Shown: piece by piece, positions 7,709 to 14,457 of the stretch
How positions within the stretch are numbered: position 1 is the stretch's first letter
Layout: the number at the start of each line of letters is the position of its first letter
Assembly: GCF_035605935.1 (NCBI RefSeq)
Contig: NZ_DATNGK010000317.1
Coordinates: 1-28,633, forward strand
DNA length: 28,633 nucleotides
Reading direction: 5' to 3'
Source of the DNA: Actinocrinis sp035605935
Lineage (GTDB): Bacteria > Actinomycetota > Actinomycetes > Streptomycetales > Catenulisporaceae
Position numbers and translations under genes: made by a program
The notes under the pieces: generated by a model
What the model was told of the DNA's origin: nothing
Databases searched by the model: none
What the model saw: only the letters and a program-made list of their open reading frames with translations

Positions 7709-8149
7709 ATGCGAGAGGCGCTTGCCGAGGCGGAACAGGCACCTAGCACCGGCGACGTGCCTATCGGAGCCATCATCGTCGACGACGCCGGCCAGATCCT
7801 CGCCCGCGGCCGCAACGTCCGCGAGGCGCACGCCGATCCGGCTGGCCACGCCGAGATCGTGGCGCTGCAAGGAGCGGCGCGGGCGCGCGGAAGGTGGCGG
7901 CTCGACGGTTGCACGCTCGTCGTCACCCTCGAACCCTGCGCCATGTGCGCCGGGGCCGCGGTCCTTGCCCGCGTGGACCGGATCGTCTTCGGCGCTTTCG
8001 ATCCCAAGGCCGGCGCGGTCGGCTCACTTTGGGACATCCCGCGCGACCAGCGACTCAACCACCGGCCCGAAGTCGTCCCCGGCGTGCTGTCCGCAGAAGC
8101 CGCAGCGCTGCTTGAGTATTTTTTCGCGTCTGCCCGACCGGTCCGGTAA
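7709..8149 (+). CDS. tadA: tRNA-specific adenosine deaminase
   Basis: TadA converts adenosine-34 of tRNA-Arg(ACG) to inosine so that it reads CGU, CGC and CGA codons. The zinc site is complete: His47 and catalytic Glu49 in 'GHAEIVAL', Cys77 and Cys80 in 'PCAMCAGA'. Other family blocks are 'GDVPIGAIIV', 'GRWRL', 'TLEPCAMC' and 'FGAFDPKAGAVGS'. The product has 146 residues; E. coli TadA has 167, and here the first helix begins at once with 'MREALAEAE'. In-frame codons just upstream read '...RYSAW', resembling the usual start of that helix, but no ATG, GTG or TTG lies between the preceding gene and 7709. Either ATG 7709 is genuine or a rare start (CTG 7673) is used. No Shine-Dalgarno sequence is visible. 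The TAA stop overlaps a likely tRNA promoter. Confidence 0.93.
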   Translation: MREALAEAEQAPSTGDVPIGAIIVDDAGQILARGRNVREAHADPAGHAEIVALQGAARARGRWRLDGCTLVVTLEPCAMCAGAAVLARVDRIVFGAFDPKAGAVGSLWDIPRDQRLNHRPEVVPGVLSAEAAALLEYFFASARPVR

Positions 8150-8152
8150 GGT
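8147..8152 (+). promoter_or_regulatory. Probable -10 box of tRNA-Ser(CGA)
   Basis: TAAGGT ends seven bases before the mature tRNA 5' end and contains the tadA stop codon. No good -35 is seen, so the tRNA may instead be processed from tadA read-through. Confidence 0.35.
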
Positions 8153-8159
8153 TCTCCGC

Positions 8160-8247
8160 GGTGACGTGTCCGAGCGGCCTAAGGAGAACGCCTCGAAAGC
8201 GTTTGTGGTGCAAGCCACCGAGGGTTCAAATCCCTCCGTCACCGCCA
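8160..8247 (+). tRNA. tRNA-Ser(CGA), CCA encoded
   Basis: The acceptor stem GGTGACG (8160-8166) pairs with CGTCACC (8237-8243), followed by discriminator G and an encoded CCA. The anticodon arm AACGC-CTCGAAA-GCGTT gives anticodon CGA, which reads UCG. A long variable arm (GTGGTGCAAGCCAC region) and the T-loop GGTTCAAATCC confirm a class II serine tRNA. It follows tadA directly. Confidence 0.96.
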
Positions 8248-8252
8248 GCTGA

Positions 8253-8283
8253 GGGCGGGAACCGGTAGCTCCGGTTCCCGCCC
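8253..8283. terminator. Hairpin terminator after tRNA-Ser, shared with convergent gene
   Basis: A perfect 13-bp stem (GGGCGGGAACCGG, 8253-8265, with 8271-8283) has a five-base loop. It lies between the plus-strand tRNA and the end of the minus-strand gene at 8291. The T-run is short (TT). Confidence 0.7.
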
Positions 8284-8290
8284 TTCCGCG

Positions 8291-8602
8291 TCAGGACGGG
8301 TCGCTGTCGCCGCCCTTGCCTTCGCCCTCGTCGGCAACCGTTCCCAGGATGCGAAGCGGTACCTGCGGGTTCTGCTCGAGGAAGCGGCCCACGCAGTCGT
8401 CCACCGTTTCCGGCTGTCCGGAAATGCGCACGCGGACCGCGTCCTCGTGCACAATCTGTTCGCTGGAAACCGAAAGACCCTCGTGCGTGAAGAAGCTCAC
8501 CAGATCCGAGTGACCGGTCACGCTGACTTCCGCGATCAGATTCTTTCCGTGGACGACATAACCGCCGTCGTCATCGTCATCGTGGAATGCTTTGGGAGTC
8601 AT
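8291..8602 (-). CDS. Small acidic protein of an uncharacterised two-gene module
   Basis: A 103-residue soluble protein. It begins 'MTPKAFHDDDDDGGYVV', then alternates strands and helices: 'LIAEVSVTG' (strand), 'SDLVSFFTHEG' (helix), 'EDAVRVRISG' (strand), 'PETVDDCVGRFLEQ' (helix), 'VPLRILGTV' (strand). It ends in a disordered acidic tail. This order suggests a ferredoxin-like beta-alpha-beta-beta-alpha-beta fold, a common sensor or adaptor shape; this is inference by eye. No family is recognised. The start ATG 8602 has AGGTGAAC just upstream. It lies two bases after the stop of the membrane-protein gene, so the two are translationally coupled and probably form a complex. Confidence 0.7.
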   Translation of the reverse strand: MTPKAFHDDDDDGGYVVHGKNLIAEVSVTGHSDLVSFFTHEGLSVSSEQIVHEDAVRVRISGQPETVDDCVGRFLEQNPQVPLRILGTVADEGEGKGGDSDPS

Positions 8603-8604
8603 GT

Positions 8605-9132
8605 TCACCTGCCTGTGGAAAGGCTGGCGGCGAGGATGATCGCGACCTCGACGCCGAGGAGGAAAACCGCGAGCTGAAACAGCTTCACCCTGCTGTTGAT
8701 CTTCCGGGTGTTCGTGCCGGCGCACTCGACCAGCTGTTCGACCATCTTGCGGTCGATCGGTCCTTCCGCGGGATTCTCGCTGGCCCGCAGAAAAGCCTTC
8801 GCGTTCGGGCCGAAGGCGAAGTCGATCGGCCACATGACCACCACGTTGAGCGCCACGATGACGCCGAGGATCACCAGCAGCGCGATCGCGGCCCAGTTCG
8901 GGAAGGTGGTGCCCTTCGCCGGATCGATCTGGATGAAACCGATGCCCGCCGCGAACGAGGTGATCAGCGCGGCGATGGTGAGCACGGTGTTCGAGCGATT
9001 CCGGAGATTTCCCAGCGTCGTGTCTTCCCGGGTCAGTTCATTAACGGCGGCGTCGTAGGCGAGCTTCATCCGCGCCTCGACGAGCGACTCAGTCGTTTTC
9101 GCGGCCGCGTCGACCTCTCCGGCTTCCGCCAT
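8605..9132 (-). CDS. Three-TM membrane protein of the same two-gene module
   Basis: A 175-residue protein. A charged amphipathic N-terminal region (residues 15-47) contains 'YDAAVNELTREDTTLGNLRNRSN'-type sequence. A transmembrane hairpin follows (about 48-67 and 80-101), then 'WPIDFAFGPNAKAFL', a cytoplasmic helix (about 125-148), and a third transmembrane helix (about 149-170). A helix leading into a 2-TM hairpin, with a further cytoplasmic helix, resembles in outline the small membrane effectors of nucleotide-signalling systems (SLATT or Pycsar TM types), but I cannot identify a family motif and the likeness is topological only. The start ATG 9132 is preceded by GAGGAGGGCGAGGGG. The module is flanked by housekeeping genes, so a housekeeping or envelope role is equally possible. 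Confidence 0.72.
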   Translation of the reverse strand: MAEAGEVDAAAKTTESLVEARMKLAYDAAVNELTREDTTLGNLRNRSNTVLTIAALITSFAAGIGFIQIDPAKGTTFPNWAAIALLVILGVIVALNVVVMWPIDFAFGPNAKAFLRASENPAEGPIDRKMVEQLVECAGTNTRKINSRVKLFQLAVFLLGVEVAIILAASLSTGR

Positions 9133-9318
9133 GCCCCTCGCCCTCCTCGGCCCGCCCCGCGCAGCCGGCTCGCTTTCGCTCAGATTCAGCTTGAGCCGGA
9201 TTTCCCGACGGCGCAACCTATGCGAAAGCCCTTTCAATGGCCGCGCCTCCCAATCACCGCTGCTTCGTTATTCGCCAGGGCTCACCCTCTTGGCAACCGC
9301 GTTCGCCTGAATTCGCGG

Positions 9319-10122
9319 TTAGCTCGCGCAGGCGCCGCTCGCCTTCACTGGAGCCGCGGTCGCCGCTTTGAGCGCGGCTGACACCTGGTCAGGGCTGGCA
9401 AGCGCGGTGAATCCGGCGCCCAGGACGAGATCCACGGTCCCGTCGGTCCGCGCGTCCGGTTTGAGCTGAGACCCGGTCACCTCGGCCGCGACGACGTGCA
9501 TCGCGGGCGCGTCCGCCGTTGCGCCGCGAATCTGTGCGGACACCGTCAGGTTGGCCTTAAGCGGGTCGTTGGTGACCTTCAGGACCGTGAACCCACGCTG
9601 CTTCAACAAAGCTGCGGTGGCTGCGGCCAAGCCGTGGCGATCGGTCGAGTTGTAGACGTTCACCTTGATCTGCGCCGTCGCGGGGAGGCGTGGATCGACC
9701 TTGTGCGCTGCCGCTGCCGCTGCGTTGGCCTTACCCGTGCAGGCACTCGCCGCTGGTGCTTGTGCGGGGGAGCTGAACAGGGACACGACGCCGAAGCCGC
9801 CAGCAGCAAGCAGTACCGCGGCGACGATGACTGTGACGATCAGGCGCCGCCTGCGCTTCGTACGGCTACGGAAGGGCACGTAGTCGTCCCCCGTGCCGAC
9901 CCGGAACTTCTTGCCACCGATCTCGTTGCCCGTCCGCTTCGCGGTACCGCGACTGAGCGTGACCGCGCCCGCTGCCGCGGCAGCGGCCATAGGAGTGGCT
10001 GCAGGGGGAGCGGAGGCGACGGTGGCGGTATCCGGCGCAGGGGTGACGCTCGGCTCCTGGTGCCGCGGGGCGCCTGCGGGCTCTTCCTCGGACGAGCTGG
10101 CTTGAGAGGGCGTCAGATCCAT
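9319..10122 (-). CDS. LytR C-terminal-domain membrane protein
   Basis: A 267-residue protein. The N-terminal cytoplasmic part (residues 1-90) is Ala/Pro/Glu-rich and probably disordered, ending in the basic stretch 'RSRTKRRRR'. One transmembrane helix covers about residues 92-113 ('LIVTVIVAAVLLAAGGFGVVSLF'-like), and an extracytoplasmic LytR_C domain lies at about 150-255 ('IKVNVYNSTDRHGLAAATAALL', 'GFTVLKVTNDP', 'VDLVLGAGF'). LytR_C domains accompany cell-wall glycopolymer ligases in actinobacteria; stand-alone membrane-anchored forms like this have no known enzymatic role. The ATG 10122 has a TACCGT hexamer exactly six bases upstream, pointing to a leaderless transcript. Next upstream is the VapB/ParB-like gene on the same strand, an arrangement I recall from other actinomycetes. 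Confidence 0.85.
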   Translation of the reverse strand: MDLTPSQASSSEEEPAGAPRHQEPSVTPAPDTATVASAPPAATPMAAAAAAGAVTLSRGTAKRTGNEIGGKKFRVGTGDDYVPFRSRTKRRRRLIVTVIVAAVLLAAGGFGVVSLFSSPAQAPAASACTGKANAAAAAAHKVDPRLPATAQIKVNVYNSTDRHGLAAATAALLKQRGFTVLKVTNDPLKANLTVSAQIRGATADAPAMHVVAAEVTGSQLKPDARTDGTVDLVLGAGFTALASPDQVSAALKAATAAPVKASGACAS

Positions 10123-10128
10123 GCCCTG

Positions 10129-10134
10129 ACGGTA
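10129..10134 (-). promoter_or_regulatory. -10 element, leaderless LytR_C gene
   Basis: TACCGT on the minus strand fits TANNNT and lies exactly six bases before ATG 10122. No clear -35 is visible. Confidence 0.4.
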
Positions 10135-10159
10135 CCCGGGCTGCTACCGACGGTAATCT

Positions 10160-10453
10160 TCAATCAAGGTCGAGTACGCGCGCATGGAGTACAGTGCGCT
10201 GCTGCAACGCGGCCCGCACCGCGCGGTGCAGCCCGTCTTCGAGGAACAGCTCGCCGCGCCACTTCACCACATGCGCGAACAGGTCCCCGTAGAAGGTCGA
10301 GTCCTCGGACAGCAGGGCGTCAAGATCCAGCTGGCGCCGGGTCGTGACCAGCTGGTCCAGCCGAACCTGCCGTGGCGCGACCTCCGCCCAACCGCGCGAC
10401 GAACGTCCGTGGTCGGGATACGGGCGTCCGTCCCCAATCCGCTTGAAGATCAC
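10160..10453 (-). CDS. Conserved small protein, annotated in relatives as VapB-family antitoxin
   Basis: A 97-residue protein beginning 'MIFKRIGDGRPYPDHG' with the core 'VRLDQLVTTRRQLDLDALL', 'DSTFYGDLFAHVVKW' and 'ELFLEDGLHRAVRAAL'. This sequence is highly conserved in actinomycetes and usually named 'type II toxin-antitoxin VapB family antitoxin', but no PIN-domain toxin gene is adjacent, so an antitoxin role is doubtful. The 'LEDGLHRAVRAAL' segment recalls the 'DGHHR..A' motif of ParB/Srx-fold proteins, so a ParB-like nucleotide-binding fold is a reasonable alternative. The start is GTG 10453, preceded by TAGGCT at exactly six bases, so the mRNA is probably leaderless. It lies 37 bases upstream of the LytR_C gene. 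Confidence 0.82.
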   Translation of the reverse strand: MIFKRIGDGRPYPDHGRSSRGWAEVAPRQVRLDQLVTTRRQLDLDALLSEDSTFYGDLFAHVVKWRGELFLEDGLHRAVRAALQQRTVLHARVLDLD

Positions 10454-10459
10454 CCAAAC

Positions 10460-10465
10460 AGCCTA
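10460..10465 (-). promoter_or_regulatory. -10 element, leaderless VapB/ParB-like gene
   Basis: TAGGCT (minus strand) ends six bases before GTG 10453 and fits TANNNT. The AGG in it could also act as a weak ribosome-binding site, so this is one of two readings. Confidence 0.4.
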
Positions 10466-10658
10466 CCGTTTTGTGGCCTTCCACTCCCTGCCGGCGGCGC
10501 TCTCAGTTCCGCAACGAGTCACCTGGCGCCGTGCGGCCACTGCGCCGTCCGAGGGCCCCGAACTGCGATCTGACGGTATGACAACCTTTGGCCTGGCGCC
10601 GCCGCGGCGTACCCCCGAACCACACGAAAGAGATCGCCGCTACGCCACCCTCGAAGGC

Positions 10659-10694
10659 AACAGCCCCCGATCCGCAGTCGGATCAGGGGCTGTT
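10659..10694 (-). terminator. Terminator of tRNA-Ser(GGA)
   Basis: A 15-bp stem (10659-10673 with 10680-10694) with one C-A mismatch and a six-base loop lies eight bases after the tRNA 3' end on the minus strand. The trailing sequence is only weakly T-rich. Confidence 0.7.
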
Positions 10695-10701
10695 CTGTGA
10701 G

Positions 10702-10786
10702 CGGAGGATACGAGATTTGAACTCGTGAGGGGTTGCCCCCAACACGCTTTCCAAGCGTGCGCCCTAGGCCACTAGGCGAATCCTCC
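10702..10786 (-). tRNA. tRNA-Ser(GGA), CCA not encoded
   Basis: On the minus strand the acceptor GGAGGAT (10786-10780) pairs with ATCCTCC (10709-10703), followed by discriminator G. The anticodon arm CACGC-TTGGAAA-GCGTG gives anticodon GGA, reading UCC and UCU. It has the long variable arm and the T-loop GTTCAAATC of class II tRNA. The bases after the discriminator are CTC, so CCA must be added enzymatically, unlike the tRNA-Ser at 8160. Confidence 0.96.
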
Positions 10787-10870
10787 GCGGGCAAGCTTAC
10801 CGGACGCACACGGGTGCTTCGCTACACCATTGCGTGCGGTGACCCGGCTCGGCGGCCGCTCGCGATGGGC

Positions 10871-10876
10871 TATCCT
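10871..10876 (+). promoter_or_regulatory. Probable -10 box of SRP RNA gene
   Basis: TATCCT lies eight bases before the predicted RNA 5' end at 10885. A matching -35 is not clear. Confidence 0.4.
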
Positions 10877-10884
10877 TTTTGACG

Positions 10885-10972
10885 GACCCCTCGTGTGGCG
10901 TCACCCCGCTGAACCCCCCCAGGGCCGGAAGGCAGCAAGGGTAGGCAGGCTCTGGCGGGTGCGCGAGGGGTC
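10885..10972 (+). ncRNA. ffs: Signal recognition particle RNA, small bacterial (4.5S) type
   Basis: The ends pair as GACCCCTCG (10885-10893) with CGAGGGGTC (10964-10972). The domain IV hairpin shows the conserved core GGCCGGAAGGC with its GGAA tetraloop (about 10923-10933) and the asymmetric internal loop formed by AGCAAGG and the opposite CTGAACCCCCC. The RNA binds Ffh to target nascent membrane proteins. A CTTT tail follows. It is placed between tRNA-Ser and dnaX, as in many bacteria. The exact ends are estimated from pairing. Confidence 0.95.
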
Positions 10973-11023
10973 TTTCGCATGCCCGGCTCGCGCGGGCACT
11001 CGGTCGAGTCGCTTGTGCTCGAG

Positions 11024-11032
11024 TTATCCACA
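11024..11032 (+). promoter_or_regulatory. DnaA box upstream of dnaX
   Basis: TTATCCACA is a perfect match to the DnaA-box consensus TTATNCACA. It lies about 50 bases upstream of the dnaX start and 40 bases upstream of the predicted -10. DnaA could tune dnaX transcription here; binding is inferred from sequence only. Confidence 0.5.
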
Positions 11033-11071
11033 GGTCGGCGCGAGGCGGCCGATCGTGTGGGTGGGAGCGGC

Positions 11072-11077
11072 TACGCT
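11072..11077 (+). promoter_or_regulatory. -10 element, probable leaderless dnaX transcript
   Basis: TACGCT fits TANNNT and ends seven bases before GTG 11085. The start codon lacks a properly spaced Shine-Dalgarno sequence. Confidence 0.4.
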
Positions 11078-11084
11078 CAGAGGC

Positions 11085-13208
11085 GTGTCACTCGCGCTAT
11101 ACCGTCGGTACCGCCCCGAGACCTACGAAGAGGTCATCGGGCAAGACCACGTGACTCAGCCGCTTCAGCGAGCGCTGAGAAATCAGCGGGTGAACCACGC
11201 CTACCTCTTCAGCGGGCCGCGCGGCTGCGGGAAGACCACCAGCGCCCGGATCCTGGCCCGCTGTCTGAACTGTGAGCAGGGGCCGACACCGACACCATGC
11301 GGCGCATGCAAATCGTGTAGGGACCTGGCGCGCGGAGGGCCCGGCTCGATCGACGTCATCGAGATCGACGCCGCTTCGCACGGCGGCGTGGACGATGCGC
11401 GCGACCTGCGTGAGCGGGCGTTCTTCGCGCCGGTCTCGTCCCGCTACAAGATCTACATCCTGGACGAGGCCCACATGGTCTCCCAGGCCGGGTTCAACGC
11501 GCTGCTTAAGGTGGTCGAGGAGCCGCCACCGCACCTTAAGTTCATCTTCGCCACCACCGAGCCGGAGAAGGTCATCGGGACCATCCGCTCGCGTACGCAC
11601 CACTATCCCTTCCGCCTGGTGCCGCCGGGCGTCCTGCGCGACTACCTGGCGCTGGTATGCGAGCGCGAGTCGGTACAAGTGAATCCGGACGTGCTGCCGC
11701 TGGTGGTGCGCGCGGGCGCCGGTTCCGTGCGTGACTCGATGTCGGTGCTTGACCAGTTGCTCGCGGGTGCCGGAGAGGACGGCGTCACCTACCAGATGGC
11801 CGTCGGACTGCTCGGCTACACCGACGCGACGCTTCTGGACGAGGCGGTCTCGGCGTTCGCCGCGCGTGACGGCGCGGCCGCGTTCCAGGCTGTGGACCAT
11901 GTGATCGAGGGCGGGCACGATCCGCGGCGCTTCCTGGCCGACCTGCTGGAGCGGCTGCGAGATCTGGTAATCCTCGCCGCCGTGCCGGATGCCGCGGACA
12001 AGGGCCTGATCACGGCACCGGGCGACCAGTTGGCCCGGATGCGCGAGCAGGCCGCCGCCTTCGGCCCTTCCGAGCTCTCGCGGGCGGCTGATCTGGTCAA
12101 CGCCGGGTTGCTCGAGATGCGCGGGGCCACGGCGCCGCGGCTGCTGCTGGAACTTATCTGTGCGCGAGTTCTGCTACCGAGTGCGGACGATCCGGTTCGT
12201 GGCGTCGCGGCCCGGTTGGACCGGCTTGAGCGCGGGGGCGCGTTCAGTGCGGTCAGCGAGGTCTCAGCGGCTGGCACGCGGCCGAGCGGCATAAACGCTG
12301 AGCGGCAGCGGGGCGGGACTGCGGAGCCGGCGGGACCGTCGATGGCCGCGGCGACTGCGCCGCATGGCGTGCCGGCTGCGGTGGCTGCCGGAGCGGTGGA
12401 TCTCGGGAATGCGGGGGCTGACGGACAGGTCTCAGCGGTCCAAGGGCAGCAGGCTGCGGAGGCGGCGGAGGGTGCCTTCACGCCGCCATGGCGGAAGAAC
12501 GGCGCCAGCGGCGCGGGTGAGGCCGCACCGCAGGGAGCCGCGACCCAGAGTCCGGCATCTCAGGTTTCCGCGTCGCCGGGAGCGATGACGCAGAGTCAGA
12601 CGCCGCAGTCAGGGGCGCCCGGCGGCGGGATGACCGAGTCGGCGTCGGTCCGGCAGCTTTGGCCGCAGGTACTGGAAGCAGTGGCCCGGCGCAGCAAAGT
12701 CGCCTGGGTGATGCTGCAAACCGTGCACGTGGTCGGCGTCGAGGGCAGGCTGCTGCAACTCGGCTTCAGCAATCCCGGACTGCGCGACAACTTCCACGGC
12801 TCGAACCGCGAGGAGACCCTGCGCGACGCGCTGCGCGAGCTGACCGGAATCGATTGGAAAATCGACGCGCTGGTCGACCCTTCGGCCGGCACGGGTCCGC
12901 CTGCTTCCTTGCCAAGCGCCTCGATCCCGCCACCTATGGCAGCACCGGCTTCGGCTGCCGCGGCCGCCGCGCCGTCACCCGCCGTGCCACCGAGCCATGC
13001 GGCCGGGGCCAACGCCAATCAAGCCAGGCAAGGCTCGTCCGCACCGGCCGCCGCGCCCCCTCCGTTCGCGCAGCCCGCCACCGCCCCGGAGGAGGACGAA
13101 GCGGACCCCGACGACGAGGACGTGGACGACGCCGGCCCGACCGCCCGGGATCTGTTGGTTCGCGAACTCGGCGCGACGGTGCTGGAAGAGAAATCCGACG
13201 CGGATTGA
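11085..13208 (+). CDS. dnaX: DNA polymerase III subunit gamma/tau
   Basis: The ATPase of the clamp loader that places the beta sliding clamp on DNA; the protein has about 707 residues. Visible features are Walker A 'GPRGCGKT' (44-51), a zinc module with Cys60, Cys63, Cys72, Cys75 and Cys78, Walker B 'LDEAHM' with DEAH at 127-130, and the sensor segment 'TIRSRTHHYPFRL'. A helical domain III follows to about residue 365. A long Ala/Gly/Pro/Gln-rich linker leads to a second folded domain (about 520-605, 'LWPQVLEAVARRSKVAWVML') and a last acidic tail ending 'LVRELGATVLEEKSDAD'. The start 'VSLALYRRYRPETYEEVIGQ' is chosen by family alignment at GTG 11085; the open frame extends upstream through the SRP RNA without coding character. 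No AAAAAAG-type slippery sequence is evident, so a separate gamma form is not predicted. Confidence 0.96.
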   Translation: MSLALYRRYRPETYEEVIGQDHVTQPLQRALRNQRVNHAYLFSGPRGCGKTTSARILARCLNCEQGPTPTPCGACKSCRDLARGGPGSIDVIEIDAASHGGVDDARDLRERAFFAPVSSRYKIYILDEAHMVSQAGFNALLKVVEEPPPHLKFIFATTEPEKVIGTIRSRTHHYPFRLVPPGVLRDYLALVCERESVQVNPDVLPLVVRAGAGSVRDSMSVLDQLLAGAGEDGVTYQMAVGLLGYTDATLLDEAVSAFAARDGAAAFQAVDHVIEGGHDPRRFLADLLERLRDLVILAAVPDAADKGLITAPGDQLARMREQAAAFGPSELSRAADLVNAGLLEMRGATAPRLLLELICARVLLPSADDPVRGVAARLDRLERGGAFSAVSEVSAAGTRPSGINAERQRGGTAEPAGPSMAAATAPHGVPAAVAAGAVDLGNAGADGQVSAVQGQQAAEAAEGAFTPPWRKNGASGAGEAAPQGAATQSPASQVSASPGAMTQSQTPQSGAPGGGMTESASVRQLWPQVLEAVARRSKVAWVMLQTVHVVGVEGRLLQLGFSNPGLRDNFHGSNREETLRDALRELTGIDWKIDALVDPSAGTGPPASLPSASIPPPMAAPASAAAAAAPSPAVPPSHAAGANANQARQGSSAPAAAPPPFAQPATAPEEDEADPDDEDVDDAGPTARDLLVRELGATVLEEKSDAD

Positions 13209-13394
13209 GTTCGCTGGCCGGCAGACACGGGCCGTGGTGCGGCAATCGCCGCGCGTTGACCGGTATCGCGTCAACTGTTCGTGAATCGGACGGTGCGCGC
13301 TCCCCGTCCAGTGCCCGAACCGCATAGGCTCGTTCCGTTACCGAAGACAGGCCGTCGTCTCGCTCGACAGCTTCAAGCCGACAAGGAGCCCAAG

Positions 13395-13733
13395 GTGTTT
13401 CCGGACGGATTCGACATGGGATCGCTCCTCCAGCAGGCGCAACAGATGCAGCAGCAGATGGAGGAGGCGCAGCGCGCGCTCGGCGAGCGTAAGGTCACCG
13501 GCTCGGCCGGCGGCGGCCTGGTCACCGCCACCGTCACCGGACTCGGCGAACTGGTCGACCTGAAGATCTCCCCGGAGGCGGCCGACCCGCAGGACACCGA
13601 GACGCTAGCCGACCTGGTCATCGCCGCGGTGCAGGCAGCCAACGAGGAGGCCGAGAAGCTGCAGAAGGACAAGCTCGGACCGCTCGGCGCGCTGGGCGGA
13701 ATGGGCGGCGGCATGCCGGGCCTGGGGATTTGA
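13395..13733 (+). CDS. YbaB/EbfC family nucleoid-associated protein
   Basis: A 112-residue DNA-binding protein, normally a homodimer, that sits between dnaX and recR in most bacteria. Features are the N-terminal helix 'MGSLLQQAQQMQQQMEEAQ', the beta-sheet segment 'GGGLVTATVTGLGELVDLKI' and the C-terminal helix 'LADLVIAAVQAANEEAEKLQKDKL', followed by a Gly/Met-rich tail 'GGMGGGMPGLGI'. The start GTG 13395 has an ideal ribosome-binding site AAGGAG (13383-13388) six bases upstream; the frame continues upstream but without coding character. It probably works with RecR in DNA repair or nucleoid organisation; its precise role is unsettled in the family. Confidence 0.93.
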   Translation: MFPDGFDMGSLLQQAQQMQQQMEEAQRALGERKVTGSAGGGLVTATVTGLGELVDLKISPEAADPQDTETLADLVIAAVQAANEEAEKLQKDKLGPLGALGGMGGGMPGLGI

Positions 13734-13845
13734 GCGGCGGAGGAATGAGCAACACGAGGACGACGGACAGCGGGTCGACCGCGCGAACCGTCACACGGTT
13801 TTCGGCGGCGCGCCCCACCGGATCATGCGTAGGGCGGTGCTCGAC

Positions 13846-14457
13846 GTGTATGAAGGCGTCGTCCAGGATCTGATCGACGAACTCGGCCGGCTGCCCAACA
13901 TCGGGCCGAAGAGCGCCCAGCGCATCGCGTTCCACGTGCTTCAGGCCGATCCGGTGGACGTCAAGCGATTGGCCGAGGTACTGATCCGGGTCAAGGAGAC
14001 CGTGCGCTTCTGCGAGGTCTGCGGCAATGTCGCCTCCGCCGAACGCTGCCGGATCTGCCTCGACCCGCGCCGCGACCAGAGCATCCTGTGCGTTGTCGAG
14101 GAGCCCAAGGACGTGGTCGCGATCGAGCGCACCCGCGAGTTCCGCGGCCGCTACCACGTGCTCGGCGGGGCCATCTCGCCGATCGACGGCGTCGGTCCGG
14201 ACGACCTGCGCATCAGGGAACTGATGGCACGCCTCGCCGACGGCGGCGTGACCGAGCTGATCCTGGCCACCGACCCCAACCTGGAGGGCGAGGCCACCGC
14301 CACCTATCTCGCCCGCCTGGTCAAGCCGCTCACCGCTGACGGCGCGCTGCGCATCACCCGGCTCGCCTCGGGCCTGCCGGTCGGCGGCGACCTGGAATAC
14401 GCCGACGAGGTCACCCTCGGCCGGGCCTTCGAAGGGAGAAGATCACTCGATGTCTGA
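13846..14457 (+). CDS. recR: Recombination mediator protein RecR
   Basis: RecR (203 residues) loads RecA on single-stranded DNA with RecF and RecO. Visible parts are the helix-hairpin-helix 'LGRLPNIGPKSAQRIAFH' near residues 12-29, a zinc finger with Cys56, Cys59, Cys68 and Cys71, and a Toprim domain with 'VVEEPKDVVAIE' and 'ATDPNLEGEATATYLARL'. The C-terminus 'RLASGLPVGGDLEYAD' is standard. The GTG at 13846 is preferred because it gives the family N-terminus 'MYEGVVQDLIDELGRLP' and has AGGGCGG eight bases upstream; ATG 13825 would add seven residues and lacks a Shine-Dalgarno sequence. Its end overlaps the next gene by eight bases. Confidence 0.96.
   Translation: MYEGVVQDLIDELGRLPNIGPKSAQRIAFHVLQADPVDVKRLAEVLIRVKETVRFCEVCGNVASAERCRICLDPRRDQSILCVVEEPKDVVAIERTREFRGRYHVLGGAISPIDGVGPDDLRIRELMARLADGGVTELILATDPNLEGEATATYLARLVKPLTADGALRITRLASGLPVGGDLEYADEVTLGRAFEGRRSLDV

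Noticed and set aside
10160..10453. Toxin-antitoxin module at the VapB-named gene
   Set aside because: No PIN-domain toxin or other toxin gene is adjacent, and the protein is a conserved actinobacterial core protein with ParB-like features.
8160..10786. tRNA-Ser genes as integration sites of a mobile island
   Set aside because: No integrase gene and no repeated tRNA 3' end was found between or beside the two tRNA genes; the genes between them resemble core actinobacterial genes apart from the two-gene module.
11085..13208. Programmed frameshift in dnaX giving a gamma subunit
   Set aside because: No A-rich slippery heptamer followed by a hairpin was found near the domain III boundary; such signals are mostly absent in high-GC actinobacteria.
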